From Rhizophagus prolifer (taxonomy: Eukaryota > Glomeromycota > Glomeromycetes > Glomerales > Glomeraceae): DNA of 64,000 bases. The position numbers and the translations under genes are program-made. This document shows, piece after piece, positions 24,928-34,090 of this stretch. The notes under the pieces were generated by a model. That model was not told the origin of the DNA, ran no database searches, and was given only the letters and a program-made list of their open reading frames with translations. Each line of letters opens with the position of its first letter. Position 1 is the stretch's first letter. The DNA lies in the NCBI GenBank assembly GCA_019425655.1, contig NQWY01000127.1:34530-98529 (forward strand), in the 5' to 3' direction.

Positions 24928-26580
24928 TCAGTACATCAATTTGTAATATTCATCTGCCATTCTGTCGCTGTTGAATTGATATTTAACATCATCCATAGCG
25001 GTTTGTACAATCTTTCTCCATTGATTCGGGTTCTCATAATACGTTGGGATGATTTGGTTTTCCAGAACATCATAAAGATTATTCAGGTCAAATTGATCCT
25101 GTTCGATTTGTGGCCAGTTGTGATAATCTGCCTTTGGAACGACGAAAGAATTTTCGCCATGTTTTGCAAATTCCGGAATCCAACCGTCATCAGTCGAGAG
25201 ATTCACAGAACCGTTCATAGAAGCGGTCATTCCACTGGTTCCGGAAGCTTCTCTTGGAACTCTCGGATTGTTGAGCCAGATGTCGGAGCCTTGTTTCAGA
25301 GATTTACTCAAAGATAATTCATAACCTGTAAGAACTGCCATGTTTTTATGATTCTTACTTTCCTCAACCAGATTGTTGAAAGTAGAGATTGCACCGTAAT
25401 CCATCGGGTAAGGTTTTCCTGCCCAGATGATCTGAACCGGATATTTACTGTTTTCCAGCATTTTCCTGAAGCGTTCTTTATCAGCTAAAAGAAGATCTGC
25501 CCTTTTGTAACCGGCGAAACGCCTTGCCCAAACAATTGTCAATACGTTTGGATCAAACAATTTTCCTGTTTGGTCTGCGACGATTTTAAACATTCTTTTT
25601 TTAAGATGTTTCTTGCGGTAATCGAAAAGGGTATCATCACTTTCATCCTTGGCATCGTATAAGGGTTTGTCTGCCCAATATTTGAATTCCTGAGCATTAG
25701 TAATGGATTTGATCTCGCAGATTCCCGGATATTTGCTCCACATATCTCTGGAAACCACACCATGGAGCTGTGAAACGCCATTGGAAATTCTTGACATTCT
25801 CAATGCGCAAAGCGAATGATTGAAACGGTCGTCGTTTACACCTTCTATATTTTTAACCTCATCAATGCTTAATCCGCAGAAATAAGACATGTCGTGACAA
25901 AGGTGGATATTATGTTTTTCGTTCCCTGCTTCTTCAGGAGTGTGTGTAGTGAAAACTAATTTTTCTTTCACTTTAGCAAGATCTCCACCATATTTTCTTA
26001 ATAAGTAAAATGCTGCTGGTAAACCATGAGCTTCGTTCAGGTGGTAAACATCTCTTTCGAAGTTCATCTCATCCAAAAGCTTTGCGCCTCCTTTGCCAAG
26101 AAGAATGTACTGAGCCAGTTTTGTAGATTCGTTGGCATCGTATAATTTATGAGAAATTGTTTTTGATAAATGATCGTTTTCCGGTACATCTGTACTCAGA
26201 AAGAACATTGGGCAGGTTTTGAAAGTTTCAGGATTCAGATACCAGACTTTTACCCAAACTGGTGCATTATGAATTTCAATCTGAAATTTGATGCCTGTAT
26301 CTTCCAAAAAGCTGTACATTTTTTTTGTCCAGATCGGGTTCAGGGTTTGATCTGCATTTCGGCTTTGGTCATAGTAGCCATATTTCCACAAAATCCCGAT
26401 TCCCACGAAATCTTGTTTTAAGTTATAAGCACTTCTCATATGAGATCCTGCCAGGAAACCAAGCCCGCCACTGTAGATCTTGAGCGCCTGGTCTATGGCA
26501 AATTCCATAGAGAAATAGGCTGTTCTTTTGGAGTAGCTTGGATTGATGCTGTAAGGCATCTTGAAGTTTTTGAAATCCAT
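24928..26580 (-). CDS. Alpha-glucan phosphorylase-like GT35 protein without the PLP lysine
   Basis: 550 residues, of the short 'alpha-glucan family phosphorylase' type (GT35). Family blocks: AYFSMEFAIDQALKIYSGGLGFLAGSHM, VYHLNEAHG, FTTHTPEEAGN, RRFAGYKRADLLL and PRVPREASGTSGM. In active phosphorylases the last block continues with a Lys that binds pyridoxal phosphate; here residue 452 is Thr (EASGTSGMTASMNG). Either the enzyme works without PLP, as a transferase of another kind, or it is inactive or regulatory. Standard role would be phosphorolysis of glycogen to glucose 1-phosphate. No other glycogen gene is in the window. Confidence 0.85.
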   Translation of the reverse strand: MDFKNFKMPYSINPSYSKRTAYFSMEFAIDQALKIYSGGLGFLAGSHMRSAYNLKQDFVGIGILWKYGYYDQSRNADQTLNPIWTKKMYSFLEDTGIKFQIEIHNAPVWVKVWYLNPETFKTCPMFFLSTDVPENDHLSKTISHKLYDANESTKLAQYILLGKGGAKLLDEMNFERDVYHLNEAHGLPAAFYLLRKYGGDLAKVKEKLVFTTHTPEEAGNEKHNIHLCHDMSYFCGLSIDEVKNIEGVNDDRFNHSLCALRMSRISNGVSQLHGVVSRDMWSKYPGICEIKSITNAQEFKYWADKPLYDAKDESDDTLFDYRKKHLKKRMFKIVADQTGKLFDPNVLTIVWARRFAGYKRADLLLADKERFRKMLENSKYPVQIIWAGKPYPMDYGAISTFNNLVEESKNHKNMAVLTGYELSLSKSLKQGSDIWLNNPRVPREASGTSGMTASMNGSVNLSTDDGWIPEFAKHGENSFVVPKADYHNWPQIEQDQFDLNNLYDVLENQIIPTYYENPNQWRKIVQTAMDDVKYQFNSDRMADEYYKLMY

Positions 26581-26617
26581 AGTTCGTATATATATTTTAA
26601 GGTCTTCTATAAGCTTG

Positions 26618-26625
26618 CAAATATA
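26618..26625 (-). promoter_or_regulatory. -7 promoter element of the phosphorylase gene
   Basis: CAAATATA on the plus strand reads TATATTTG on the minus strand, a TAnnTTTG match 37 nt upstream of the phosphorylase ATG at 26580. Confidence 0.5.
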
Positions 26626-26810
26626 ATAATTAGTTTTTGGATGAGCTGCAGTTTGCTAGATTCGTGCAACAAGGCTGGGTTCAAGTGTTTTGGTTGTCAC
26701 ATTACAAAATGAAAACTGCATTGCAAAAAAAATGAACTTTGTTCCTTGAAAACCTCTTACAGGTATCTTACACTTTGTAACGAACAGGTTTAATTTCTAA
26801 AAGAAATGTT

Positions 26811-27590
26811 ATGATCTTTTGCGAGGACCTTAATAAAAATCTGGAGATCTGTGTGGCTTCTAAGAATAAGAAGACTGATGATCTGGTGAAATGGTATGAT
26901 TTTATCGGTAACGCCAACCTGCACGAGCGCGAAGAATACCAGAAAAAAACCGAATTGCTGCTGCTCAATACATTGTTCCAGCATTATCCAGAAATGGAAA
27001 TCGAAAACCTGACAGGAGAAAGCCCTGATTTTATCATTAATTATAAAGGAAAGCGGATCGGTATAGAAGTTTCGGAGATTATCAACCACTTCGAGCTCAA
27101 AAAAAAAGAAAGTTATATTAATCATATTTTTCGTACTGTGGAAAATCTTTTGTCAGATTACAAAAGTCTCTATGGTATTTATCATCTTAATATCGATTAT
27201 TTTCAGGATGATTTTTATTTGCAGCCGGAACAGTTAATCAAAGAGATCTCATCTGCAATTACTAATAATAAGAGAACCAAATTTGTTAAATCTATAAGAA
27301 GAACGCCTAATCAGAAAGGCGTTCTTTTGTTTTTGGAATATAACCTGTCCTTGTTTGATGAGCTTCATTCTGATAAGATCCTTGAAATCATTGAAAAGAA
27401 AAATTCCAAATATCCGCTCTATAATCACAAGACTAAAGAATGTTGGCTTATTCTGGTTTCCAATATGTATAATATCGCTTCACGGTACAGCTATATCAAT
27501 GGGAAAGAAGCACTCAAAACAGTGAAAAGCCCTTTTACAAAAATCCTTCATCTTGAGAATCTCTATAGTGAGATGATGGTGATTAAATAG
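26811..27590 (+). CDS. Uncharacterised protein with nuclease-like (PD-(D/E)xK) core
   Basis: 259 residues, soluble, Lys/Glu-rich. I recognise no named family. Residues about 40-90 read TELLLLNTLFQHYP, SPDFIINYKGKRIGIEVSEI. The helix with Glu, then P-D-F, strand, and I-E-V is the layout of the PD-(D/E)xK nuclease fold, although the last catalytic residue (E-V-S in place of E-x-K) is weak. The rest is mixed alpha/beta with TPNQKGVLLFLEYNLSLFDEL. It stands alone between glgP-like and T9SS genes. A strong hairpin lies inside the coding region at 27299-27326. Function unknown; a DNA-handling role is only an inference. Confidence 0.6.
   Translation: MIFCEDLNKNLEICVASKNKKTDDLVKWYDFIGNANLHEREEYQKKTELLLLNTLFQHYPEMEIENLTGESPDFIINYKGKRIGIEVSEIINHFELKKKESYINHIFRTVENLLSDYKSLYGIYHLNIDYFQDDFYLQPEQLIKEISSAITNNKRTKFVKSIRRTPNQKGVLLFLEYNLSLFDELHSDKILEIIEKKNSKYPLYNHKTKECWLILVSNMYNIASRYSYINGKEALKTVKSPFTKILHLENLYSEMMVIK
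27299..27326 (+). other. Terminator-like hairpin inside a coding region
   Basis: Perfect 10-bp stem, AAGAACGCCT (27299-27308) with AGGCGTTCTT (27317-27326), 8-nt loop, followed by TTGTTTTT. It lies about 60% into the nuclease-like gene, which remains open through it. Confidence 0.6.
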
Positions 27591-27784
27591 TTTTCGGCAA
27601 ACAATAGATTTGTTTTTTAATTAAGAATATAAGTTGTTTTAAACTAAAGGTTAAATGTTTGTAAAATTTAAGAAAATGGAATTTTAACAAATACACTTTA
27701 TCCACAAAATTAATGGGATTTTGGTGGTGTTTTTACATTTGTATTAACATTTTAAAGCTCAGGCTTTTGCTTTTATTATACGGT

Positions 27785-27792
27785 TATATTTG
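27785..27792 (+). promoter_or_regulatory. -7 promoter element before the first T9SS gene
   Basis: TATATTTG ending 8 nt before the ATG at 27801, implying a very short untranslated leader, or that translation starts further in, for example at the second ATG (27816). The rest of the 27591-27800 gap is AT-rich and shows nothing else. Confidence 0.45.
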
Positions 27793-27800
27793 CTTGCTTA

Positions 27801-30800
27801 ATGAAAACAAATGCTATGGAACAAAGTTTATTCTCTGCGAAAAAACATTTTCTTTTAAAGTCCGTTAAGGCGATTGGTGTAAAAACGGTTGCTCAATATT
27901 CGGGCACAGGTACATTCACCAAAGTTTCTGCAGCGGCTGATTTAACAGATGGGTATTATGTGATTGCTTACGGGACTACTTTTGCGATGAACAATACTTA
28001 TACCAGTAGTACCTATTTTGCTAATACGTCGATTTCACCTGCTTCTGGTACAACGTTAACAAATCCCTCAAAGTCTATAGTCTGGAAAATCGAAACTAAT
28101 GGATCCGGAAAAACAATATATAATGAGGAAACGGCTGTATATGCCTCTTATACCGGATCGAGCAATAATGTACAAGCTGTAACCTCAGTAAGTGGTAATA
28201 ACCAGAGATGGAATATTACCTATGTTAGCGGTAGTTTGTTTGGAGTTCAGAATTTAGGTGTTACATCAAGGTATTTGCAATATAATACTTCTTCGCCCAG
28301 GTTCGCCTGCTATACAGGAACTCAACAGGATATTACTTTTTACAAAATGGCTTCTGCAAGTTATACCGTTACATTCAATGGTAACGGCAGTACTGGAGGT
28401 TCAATGGCTTCACAGTCGGCTGGTTCTTCAACAGCTTTGACGGCTAATGCTTTTACTAAAAACGGATATGGTTTTGGAGGATGGGCATCGTCTGTTGCTA
28501 ATGCTGCATCTGGAACGGTGGCTTATGCAAATCAGGCTACATATCCTTTCACAAGTAGCGCAACATTATATGCAATATGGAATTTTGCAATTAATTATAA
28601 TAGTAACGGAGGTACAGGTACTATTGCATCACAAACGGGTTATTATAATGGAAGTGCCGGTACAGGTACGCTTACATTAAATAATGGTTCTGGTTTTACG
28701 AGAGCAGGTTATACCTTTGGTGGATGGAAAACTTCAGCAGCCGGGACAACTGCCAATTATGCAGGCGCAGGCAGCTATACGCATTCCGGATCTGGTGCAT
28801 CAGTAACGCTATATGCACATTGGGTGCCTGCGACATATACCCTTACTTATGACGGTAATGATAATACCAGTGCGGTAAGTACAGTTCCTGCAAGTGATAC
28901 CTTTACTGCAGGACAAAATCCTGGGATTATATTGGCAAATCCGGCAACTCTTACTAAAGCCGGTTATGTGCTTGCCAGTTGGTATAGTATTCCTAATGGT
29001 GTTTCAGGAGGAGTAGTTAACACGCCTGGATCTAACTATGGTCCGGCGCCTATGCCTAATAATAATGTCACAATATATGCCAGATGGCGATTCTCTGTTT
29101 CTTATGATAGTAATGGTGGTTCGGGAACAATTTCTAGCCAGGATGGGTATTATAACGGAACTATAGGTGTTAAATCGGGTACGATTACATTGAACAATGG
29201 TGCGGGCCTAACAAGATCAGGTTATACCTTTGGTGGATGGAAAACGAATGCCGCCGGCACTACTGCGGATTATAACGGAGGAGATGTTTATGTTCATTCG
29301 GGGGTTGATGCATCAATAACGCTCTATGCACATTGGATACTTAATGAATCTACGCTTACGGTAACACCGGATTTGCTGTCGGGCTTCAATTATGTAGAAA
29401 GTCATGGTCCTTCTGGGGCTCAGGTATTTACATTAGACGGAATTCATTTGGATGGATCAGCGGTCAATCTTTTGCCTGGAGATGATTATGAAATTTCTTT
29501 AGATAACGGAAACGTCTGGTTGAGTTATGCTGACGCACCAGTGCCTGTTTCTTACGCAGGATCTACACTTTCAAAATCGGTATTGGTTCGTTTGAAAGCA
29601 GGATTGCCTGCGGGAATATACAATAATCCTAGTAATAATATCATTGCTGTAGAAGGCGGCGGAGATGGTGCCGGTTCTATTGTGAAATTACAGGGAACAG
29701 TATCACCTTGCCTTGCACCCACAATACAATCATCGGTGGTGTCATTTTCTTCCGTAACATTATCGGGAATGACGGTTAATTTAACTGCAGGAGATGGGAT
29801 TGGTAGAGTAGTGGTTGTCAATACAGCTAATAGTTTTACAAATCCTGTTAGTTCTAATGTTCTTCCAACGGCTAATAATATTTATTCAGGTGGAGAGCAA
29901 GTTATCTATGCAGGAGTAGGAAATAGTGTTTCTGTTACGGGTCTGGCATCTTCTACAACTTATTATTTCAGAGTTTTTGAATATAATATCTGTTCGAACA
30001 ATTATGTATATAATGTAACAGTTATTACAAATAATCCAAGAAGTCAGGCTACAGTTTGTGATATACCGCTTAATCCAAATGGTGAGATTACACCTTCAGC
30101 AACCCCGAATTGTGGTAGCGCGGTTTTGATCTACGAGCACGGTACGGCTCAACCCCAATCAGGAGTTATCTATTATTGGCAGGCTACAGCTTCCGGAACA
30201 TCTTTGACAAACCCGGTTGTTTTCGTCAATGGTTCGGTGGTTTCCGAACCCTTCGAAGTGACATCTTCGGGGTATTATTACGTTCGTGCATACAATGGTA
30301 ATTGCTGGAGTACGGGTTCATATGCTATGCAATCACAGGTTGTTATCAGTACTTCTGCTAATATCAGTATACAGCCAACTGATCAAAGTGTAGTGTCAGG
30401 TGGCAATGTAAGTTTTACGGTAACCGCATCAGGAACTGCACCTTATACTTATCAATGGCAGGAAAGTGCAACTGGTATGGCCGGCTCCTGGACAACAGTT
30501 GGCACGAACGCAACATATACTCTTATAAATACACCAATAAGTAAAAACGGATACAAATATCGAGTTATCATAAGTAATGCCTGCGCAAGTAAAACATCTA
30601 ATGTTGTAACGCTTACGGTTACACAGGGGCCTTGTTTAACGGAAAGTTTTACTAATATCCCTACAGCCAGTTCAACTTCTTACCAAAACCGTAGCTGGAC
30701 AGGAGATAATGGTGGGACTTGGACAGCGACTGATGCCAGAACGGATCAAACTATTACCGGTAAGGCCATTACTATACGCAGTGGTGTATTGACTTCTCCA

Positions 30801-33707
30801 TCTGTTAATAATGGTATTGGTAGTATTACAATGACAACCAAACTTCCTTACACTGATAGTTCTGGAAATCTGGTTGTTAGAGTTAATGGAAATATAGTGG
30901 GTAATATTCCTTATGCTTCTAGTGTTCAGACGACCACATTGTCCGGCATTAATATTTCCGGAGCGGTAGTGGTAACTGTTACAGGTTCAGGAGCGCGTGT
31001 TGCAATAGATGATTTGAGTTGGACATGCTATACAGAAGCTTGTACGCCGTCACCAATTACAGCTTTCCCTGCAAATGGCCCTACAAATACCATTGTTACA
31101 ATTACAGGAGCTAACTTTAATTCTTCATCAACAGTTAAATTCGGGACAGCAAATGCAGTAGTAGAATTCATAAGCGCAACACAACTAAAGGCCACTGTTC
31201 CTGCAAATGCTGATGGTAATATCATTGTAGATACAGCTTTGGATTGTGATTCTGAAACAGCTTTTACATTAATTAATAATGATAGTTCAGGGTGCGAATC
31301 TATAGCTGGCGGATCCGGAAGTTCTAATGCATCCGATATTATTATTTATGAGGTTTATGATGAAAATGGTGGCAACGGAGGGGTGGTTACGCTGTATAAT
31401 AGAACAGGAGCAACAGTGGATCTTTCGGGTTACTCGATTCAGAGAGCATCGACTTATGGAGGAACTTACACAACTTATGCTAACCTTACCGGAACTATTA
31501 CTTCCCAAGGTATTGCTGTGATAGGTGTCAGCTCTTCAAGGTGTGGTTATGCGCCAACAGGTAACGGAAGTTTTGGAGCAACTGGTTTTAATGCTGATGA
31601 TGGTTTACGATTAATGAAAAATTCAGTTATTATTGATGATTTCAAGGCGCCTAGCTATATAGGATATTATCTCAAAAGAAAGAATAATTTCCTATCGCCA
31701 AGAACAACTTTTGCAGATAACGAATGGACGACTGAAGATATTGATCAGGATGAATGTCTCACAGGAGTTGTTGCACAGCCTCCTGTTGTTAAAACTCCGC
31801 CTGTAATTACAGCACAGCCTTCATATGCTGTTAACTGTGATGTTGTTAATGCGACTTTGGCTCTTACTGCTACGGAAGGTCTTGCCGGAGGTAATGCTTT
31901 AACTTACCAATGGTATGTTTTAGGAATTACAGGTAGCTGGACTGCTATTGTTGATGGTGGTGTGTATTCCGGAGCAACTACTCAGACCTTAACAATAAGT
32001 AATGTTAATGGTCTTAATAATTATCAGTATTACTGCCAGGTAAGAGAAAATACGCAGACTTGCTATACCTCGACGCAAGCAACTCAAATCAAAGAAGCTA
32101 CTAACGCCTGGGTAAGCAATGTCTGGACAAATGGGACGCCGGTTTTGGGAAGTAAAGTTGTTATTGCCGGAAGTTATAATACCCAGACCAATGGCGCTTT
32201 GGATGTTTGTGATCTGACCGTCAATGCGGGTGGAGCTTTAAGAGTGAAACCAAATTTCCCGGTGACTGTCAAAAAGAAAATTACGAATAATGGCTCTGCA
32301 GTTAACTTTATTATAGAAAGTGATGCGAATCTGATCCAGACTGATAACGTAATTAATGAAGGAAATGTTCAGGTTCAAAGATATGTAACAGATATGAATA
32401 ATATCTCGACACACATGGATTATGTGTATTGGAGTTCGCCGGTTAGCGGGCAGGTTATCAAAGGAGCAACAGGCTTCTCACCCAATACTCCAGTCAATGG
32501 TTACTTACAGTATAATGAGTCTAATGATAAATTTACGGTAACTAATGACGCGACTTTTATTGCCGGTAAAGGTTATGCGATCCGTGCAGAAATAGGAACC
32601 AATGGCTATACGAAAACATATAACTTTAATGGTGTTCCGAATAACGGTAATATTCAATATCAAAATTTGAAGTGGACAGATGCAAATCATGGATTTAATT
32701 TGGTTGGTAATCCTTATCCTTCTAATATCGATTTTGATTTGTTGTACGCACTTAACCCAACTAAAATATTTTCTACAGTTTGGTTCTGGACTAATAATAG
32801 TTATACGGCAGAGCAGGTTGGTTCTGGTTATAATGGGAATAATTATGCCGTTTACAACGGAACAGGCGGGTCACCGGCAACTTATAATCCTGATAATCCT
32901 TATAATGGTTCCGTTATTCCGAATGGGAAAATCCAAATAGGTCAGGCTTTCATTATCCAGGCAAAAGCTGGCGGCAAAGATCAGCCTTTGGATTTCAGTA
33001 ATAATATCAGGGTAACCGATAATGGTAACTTTTATCAGAAAACAACTAAGAATAGGTTTTGGTTAACGATGACTTCGCCTTCTAATTTGGTCAATACCAT
33101 TCTTATAGGTTATGTTAATGGAGCAACTGATAATTATGAAACTGATTTTGATGGAGAGCTGTTTACAGTAGGTTCTGATTCTTTCTATTCTGTATTAGGT
33201 GCAAAAAAATTGGCGATCCAAGGTAAATCTAGTAACTTTTCAACAGAGGATGTTATTGCTTTAGGAAACGTTTTTGCGGTTGATGGAACCTATAAGATCA
33301 GGCTTCAAACCGCAGAAGGGTTGTTTGATAATAATCAGAAAATCTATTTGAAAGATAAGCTTCTTAATAAATATATTGATCTCAGTAACAATGGAAGCTA
33401 TGATTTTACAGCAACAAAAGGAGCAAACAATACCCGTTTTGAGATTGTATATAAAGCAGAAACGCTAGGAAATAATGGAACCGGTAAATCTGATTTCCAG
33501 GTTTACAGGAATGGACAAACTTTTGTGGTTGAATCTTCTCAACAACTTGATAAAGTAGAATTATTTGATGCCGGTGGAAGGCTAATCCGGCAACTTTTTT
33601 CCAAAGAGAAAAAACTTGTTATTGATGCTAATAATTTACCTTACGGCGTTTATATTCTCAAAGCTGAAAACTCCGGTGATGTAAGAACCAAAAAATTAAT
33701 TAAGTAA
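27801..33707 (+). CDS. Giant T9SS-type surface protein with InlB_B repeats
   Basis: 1,968 residues. Order: an N-terminal beta domain (about 33-185); four Listeria-Bacteroides (InlB_B) repeats (about 187-511) ending in YAIW, YAHW, YARW and YAHW; fibronectin/Ig-like segments with YYFRVFEYN and YTYQWQES; an IPT/TIG domain (about 1075-1155); a lamin-tail-like domain (about 1175-1290); then the C-terminal module shared with the next three genes and a type A T9SS tail ending AENSGDVRTKKLIK. The N-terminus lacks a normal hydrophobic signal (FLLKSVKAIGVKTVAQ has several lysines), unlike its three neighbours. Probable role: cell-surface adhesin or matrix protein; binding partner unknown. Confidence 0.88.
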   Translation: MKTNAMEQSLFSAKKHFLLKSVKAIGVKTVAQYSGTGTFTKVSAAADLTDGYYVIAYGTTFAMNNTYTSSTYFANTSISPASGTTLTNPSKSIVWKIETNGSGKTIYNEETAVYASYTGSSNNVQAVTSVSGNNQRWNITYVSGSLFGVQNLGVTSRYLQYNTSSPRFACYTGTQQDITFYKMASASYTVTFNGNGSTGGSMASQSAGSSTALTANAFTKNGYGFGGWASSVANAASGTVAYANQATYPFTSSATLYAIWNFAINYNSNGGTGTIASQTGYYNGSAGTGTLTLNNGSGFTRAGYTFGGWKTSAAGTTANYAGAGSYTHSGSGASVTLYAHWVPATYTLTYDGNDNTSAVSTVPASDTFTAGQNPGIILANPATLTKAGYVLASWYSIPNGVSGGVVNTPGSNYGPAPMPNNNVTIYARWRFSVSYDSNGGSGTISSQDGYYNGTIGVKSGTITLNNGAGLTRSGYTFGGWKTNAAGTTADYNGGDVYVHSGVDASITLYAHWILNESTLTVTPDLLSGFNYVESHGPSGAQVFTLDGIHLDGSAVNLLPGDDYEISLDNGNVWLSYADAPVPVSYAGSTLSKSVLVRLKAGLPAGIYNNPSNNIIAVEGGGDGAGSIVKLQGTVSPCLAPTIQSSVVSFSSVTLSGMTVNLTAGDGIGRVVVVNTANSFTNPVSSNVLPTANNIYSGGEQVIYAGVGNSVSVTGLASSTTYYFRVFEYNICSNNYVYNVTVITNNPRSQATVCDIPLNPNGEITPSATPNCGSAVLIYEHGTAQPQSGVIYYWQATASGTSLTNPVVFVNGSVVSEPFEVTSSGYYYVRAYNGNCWSTGSYAMQSQVVISTSANISIQPTDQSVVSGGNVSFTVTASGTAPYTYQWQESATGMAGSWTTVGTNATYTLINTPISKNGYKYRVIISNACASKTSNVVTLTVTQGPCLTESFTNIPTASSTSYQNRSWTGDNGGTWTATDARTDQTITGKAITIRSGVLTSPSVNNGIGSITMTTKLPYTDSSGNLVVRVNGNIVGNIPYASSVQTTTLSGINISGAVVVTVTGSGARVAIDDLSWTCYTEACTPSPITAFPANGPTNTIVTITGANFNSSSTVKFGTANAVVEFISATQLKATVPANADGNIIVDTALDCDSETAFTLINNDSSGCESIAGGSGSSNASDIIIYEVYDENGGNGGVVTLYNRTGATVDLSGYSIQRASTYGGTYTTYANLTGTITSQGIAVIGVSSSRCGYAPTGNGSFGATGFNADDGLRLMKNSVIIDDFKAPSYIGYYLKRKNNFLSPRTTFADNEWTTEDIDQDECLTGVVAQPPVVKTPPVITAQPSYAVNCDVVNATLALTATEGLAGGNALTYQWYVLGITGSWTAIVDGGVYSGATTQTLTISNVNGLNNYQYYCQVRENTQTCYTSTQATQIKEATNAWVSNVWTNGTPVLGSKVVIAGSYNTQTNGALDVCDLTVNAGGALRVKPNFPVTVKKKITNNGSAVNFIIESDANLIQTDNVINEGNVQVQRYVTDMNNISTHMDYVYWSSPVSGQVIKGATGFSPNTPVNGYLQYNESNDKFTVTNDATFIAGKGYAIRAEIGTNGYTKTYNFNGVPNNGNIQYQNLKWTDANHGFNLVGNPYPSNIDFDLLYALNPTKIFSTVWFWTNNSYTAEQVGSGYNGNNYAVYNGTGGSPATYNPDNPYNGSVIPNGKIQIGQAFIIQAKAGGKDQPLDFSNNIRVTDNGNFYQKTTKNRFWLTMTSPSNLVNTILIGYVNGATDNYETDFDGELFTVGSDSFYSVLGAKKLAIQGKSSNFSTEDVIALGNVFAVDGTYKIRLQTAEGLFDNNQKIYLKDKLLNKYIDLSNNGSYDFTATKGANNTRFEIVYKAETLGNNGTGKSDFQVYRNGQTFVVESSQQLDKVELFDAGGRLIRQLFSKEKKLVIDANNLPYGVYILKAENSGDVRTKKLIK
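28359..29333 (+). repeat. Four tandem InlB_B-type protein repeats
   Basis: Four units of about 75-85 codons encode the pattern YxxNGGxG...F...GYxFGGW...YxxW. Units 2 and 4 are nearly alike (both with GYTFGGWKT-x-AAGTT), which suggests a recent duplication. Confidence 0.8.
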
Positions 33708-33727
33708 CAAATCTGATCAATATCAAT

Positions 33728-33756
33728 AAAAGCCATCTCACTGAGATGGCTTTTTT
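33728..33756 (+). terminator. Intrinsic terminator after the first T9SS gene
   Basis: 12-bp stem AAAAGCCATCTC (33728-33739) with GAGATGGCTTTT (33743-33754), loop ACT, then T-run. Confidence 0.92.
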
Positions 33757-34090
33757 GCATGATTTTATTTAATCGGATGTTTGATTTTTTTTCATTAAAA
33801 ATAATACTGATGTCATTTATAAATTCTTATATAATCTATTATTTATTTGTTTTTTAGAAAAAAAATGAATTAAAATTATCAGTATGAAATTTTTTTATCT
33901 GTCATTGTTGTATAATTATGTAATATTTGTTTTTTCAACAAAAATCACAATATTTGTTATTATAATACATTTTTTTTAAAATAAATATTTTTTTTATGTA
34001 AAAAATTCAAAATAATTTATACATTCGCTTCATCATAATAATCAACGCAAATGGAATTTGTATTAAAAAAATTATACATCTAAAATATAT
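33757..34090 (+). other. AT-rich gap upstream of the second T9SS gene
   Basis: About 330 nt of very AT-rich DNA with long A and T runs and no open frame or clear RNA fold. It should hold the promoter of the gene at 34091, but I could not pick one convincing -7/-33 pair. Confidence 0.5.

Noticed and set aside
26581-26810. Hidden small gene in the gap after the phosphorylase
   Set aside because: Only short frames without family features; the gap is explained by the divergent promoters.
28359-29333. InlB-type repeats as a sign of Listeria-like invasion
   Set aside because: These repeats are common in Bacteroidota surface proteins and do not imply invasion of host cells.
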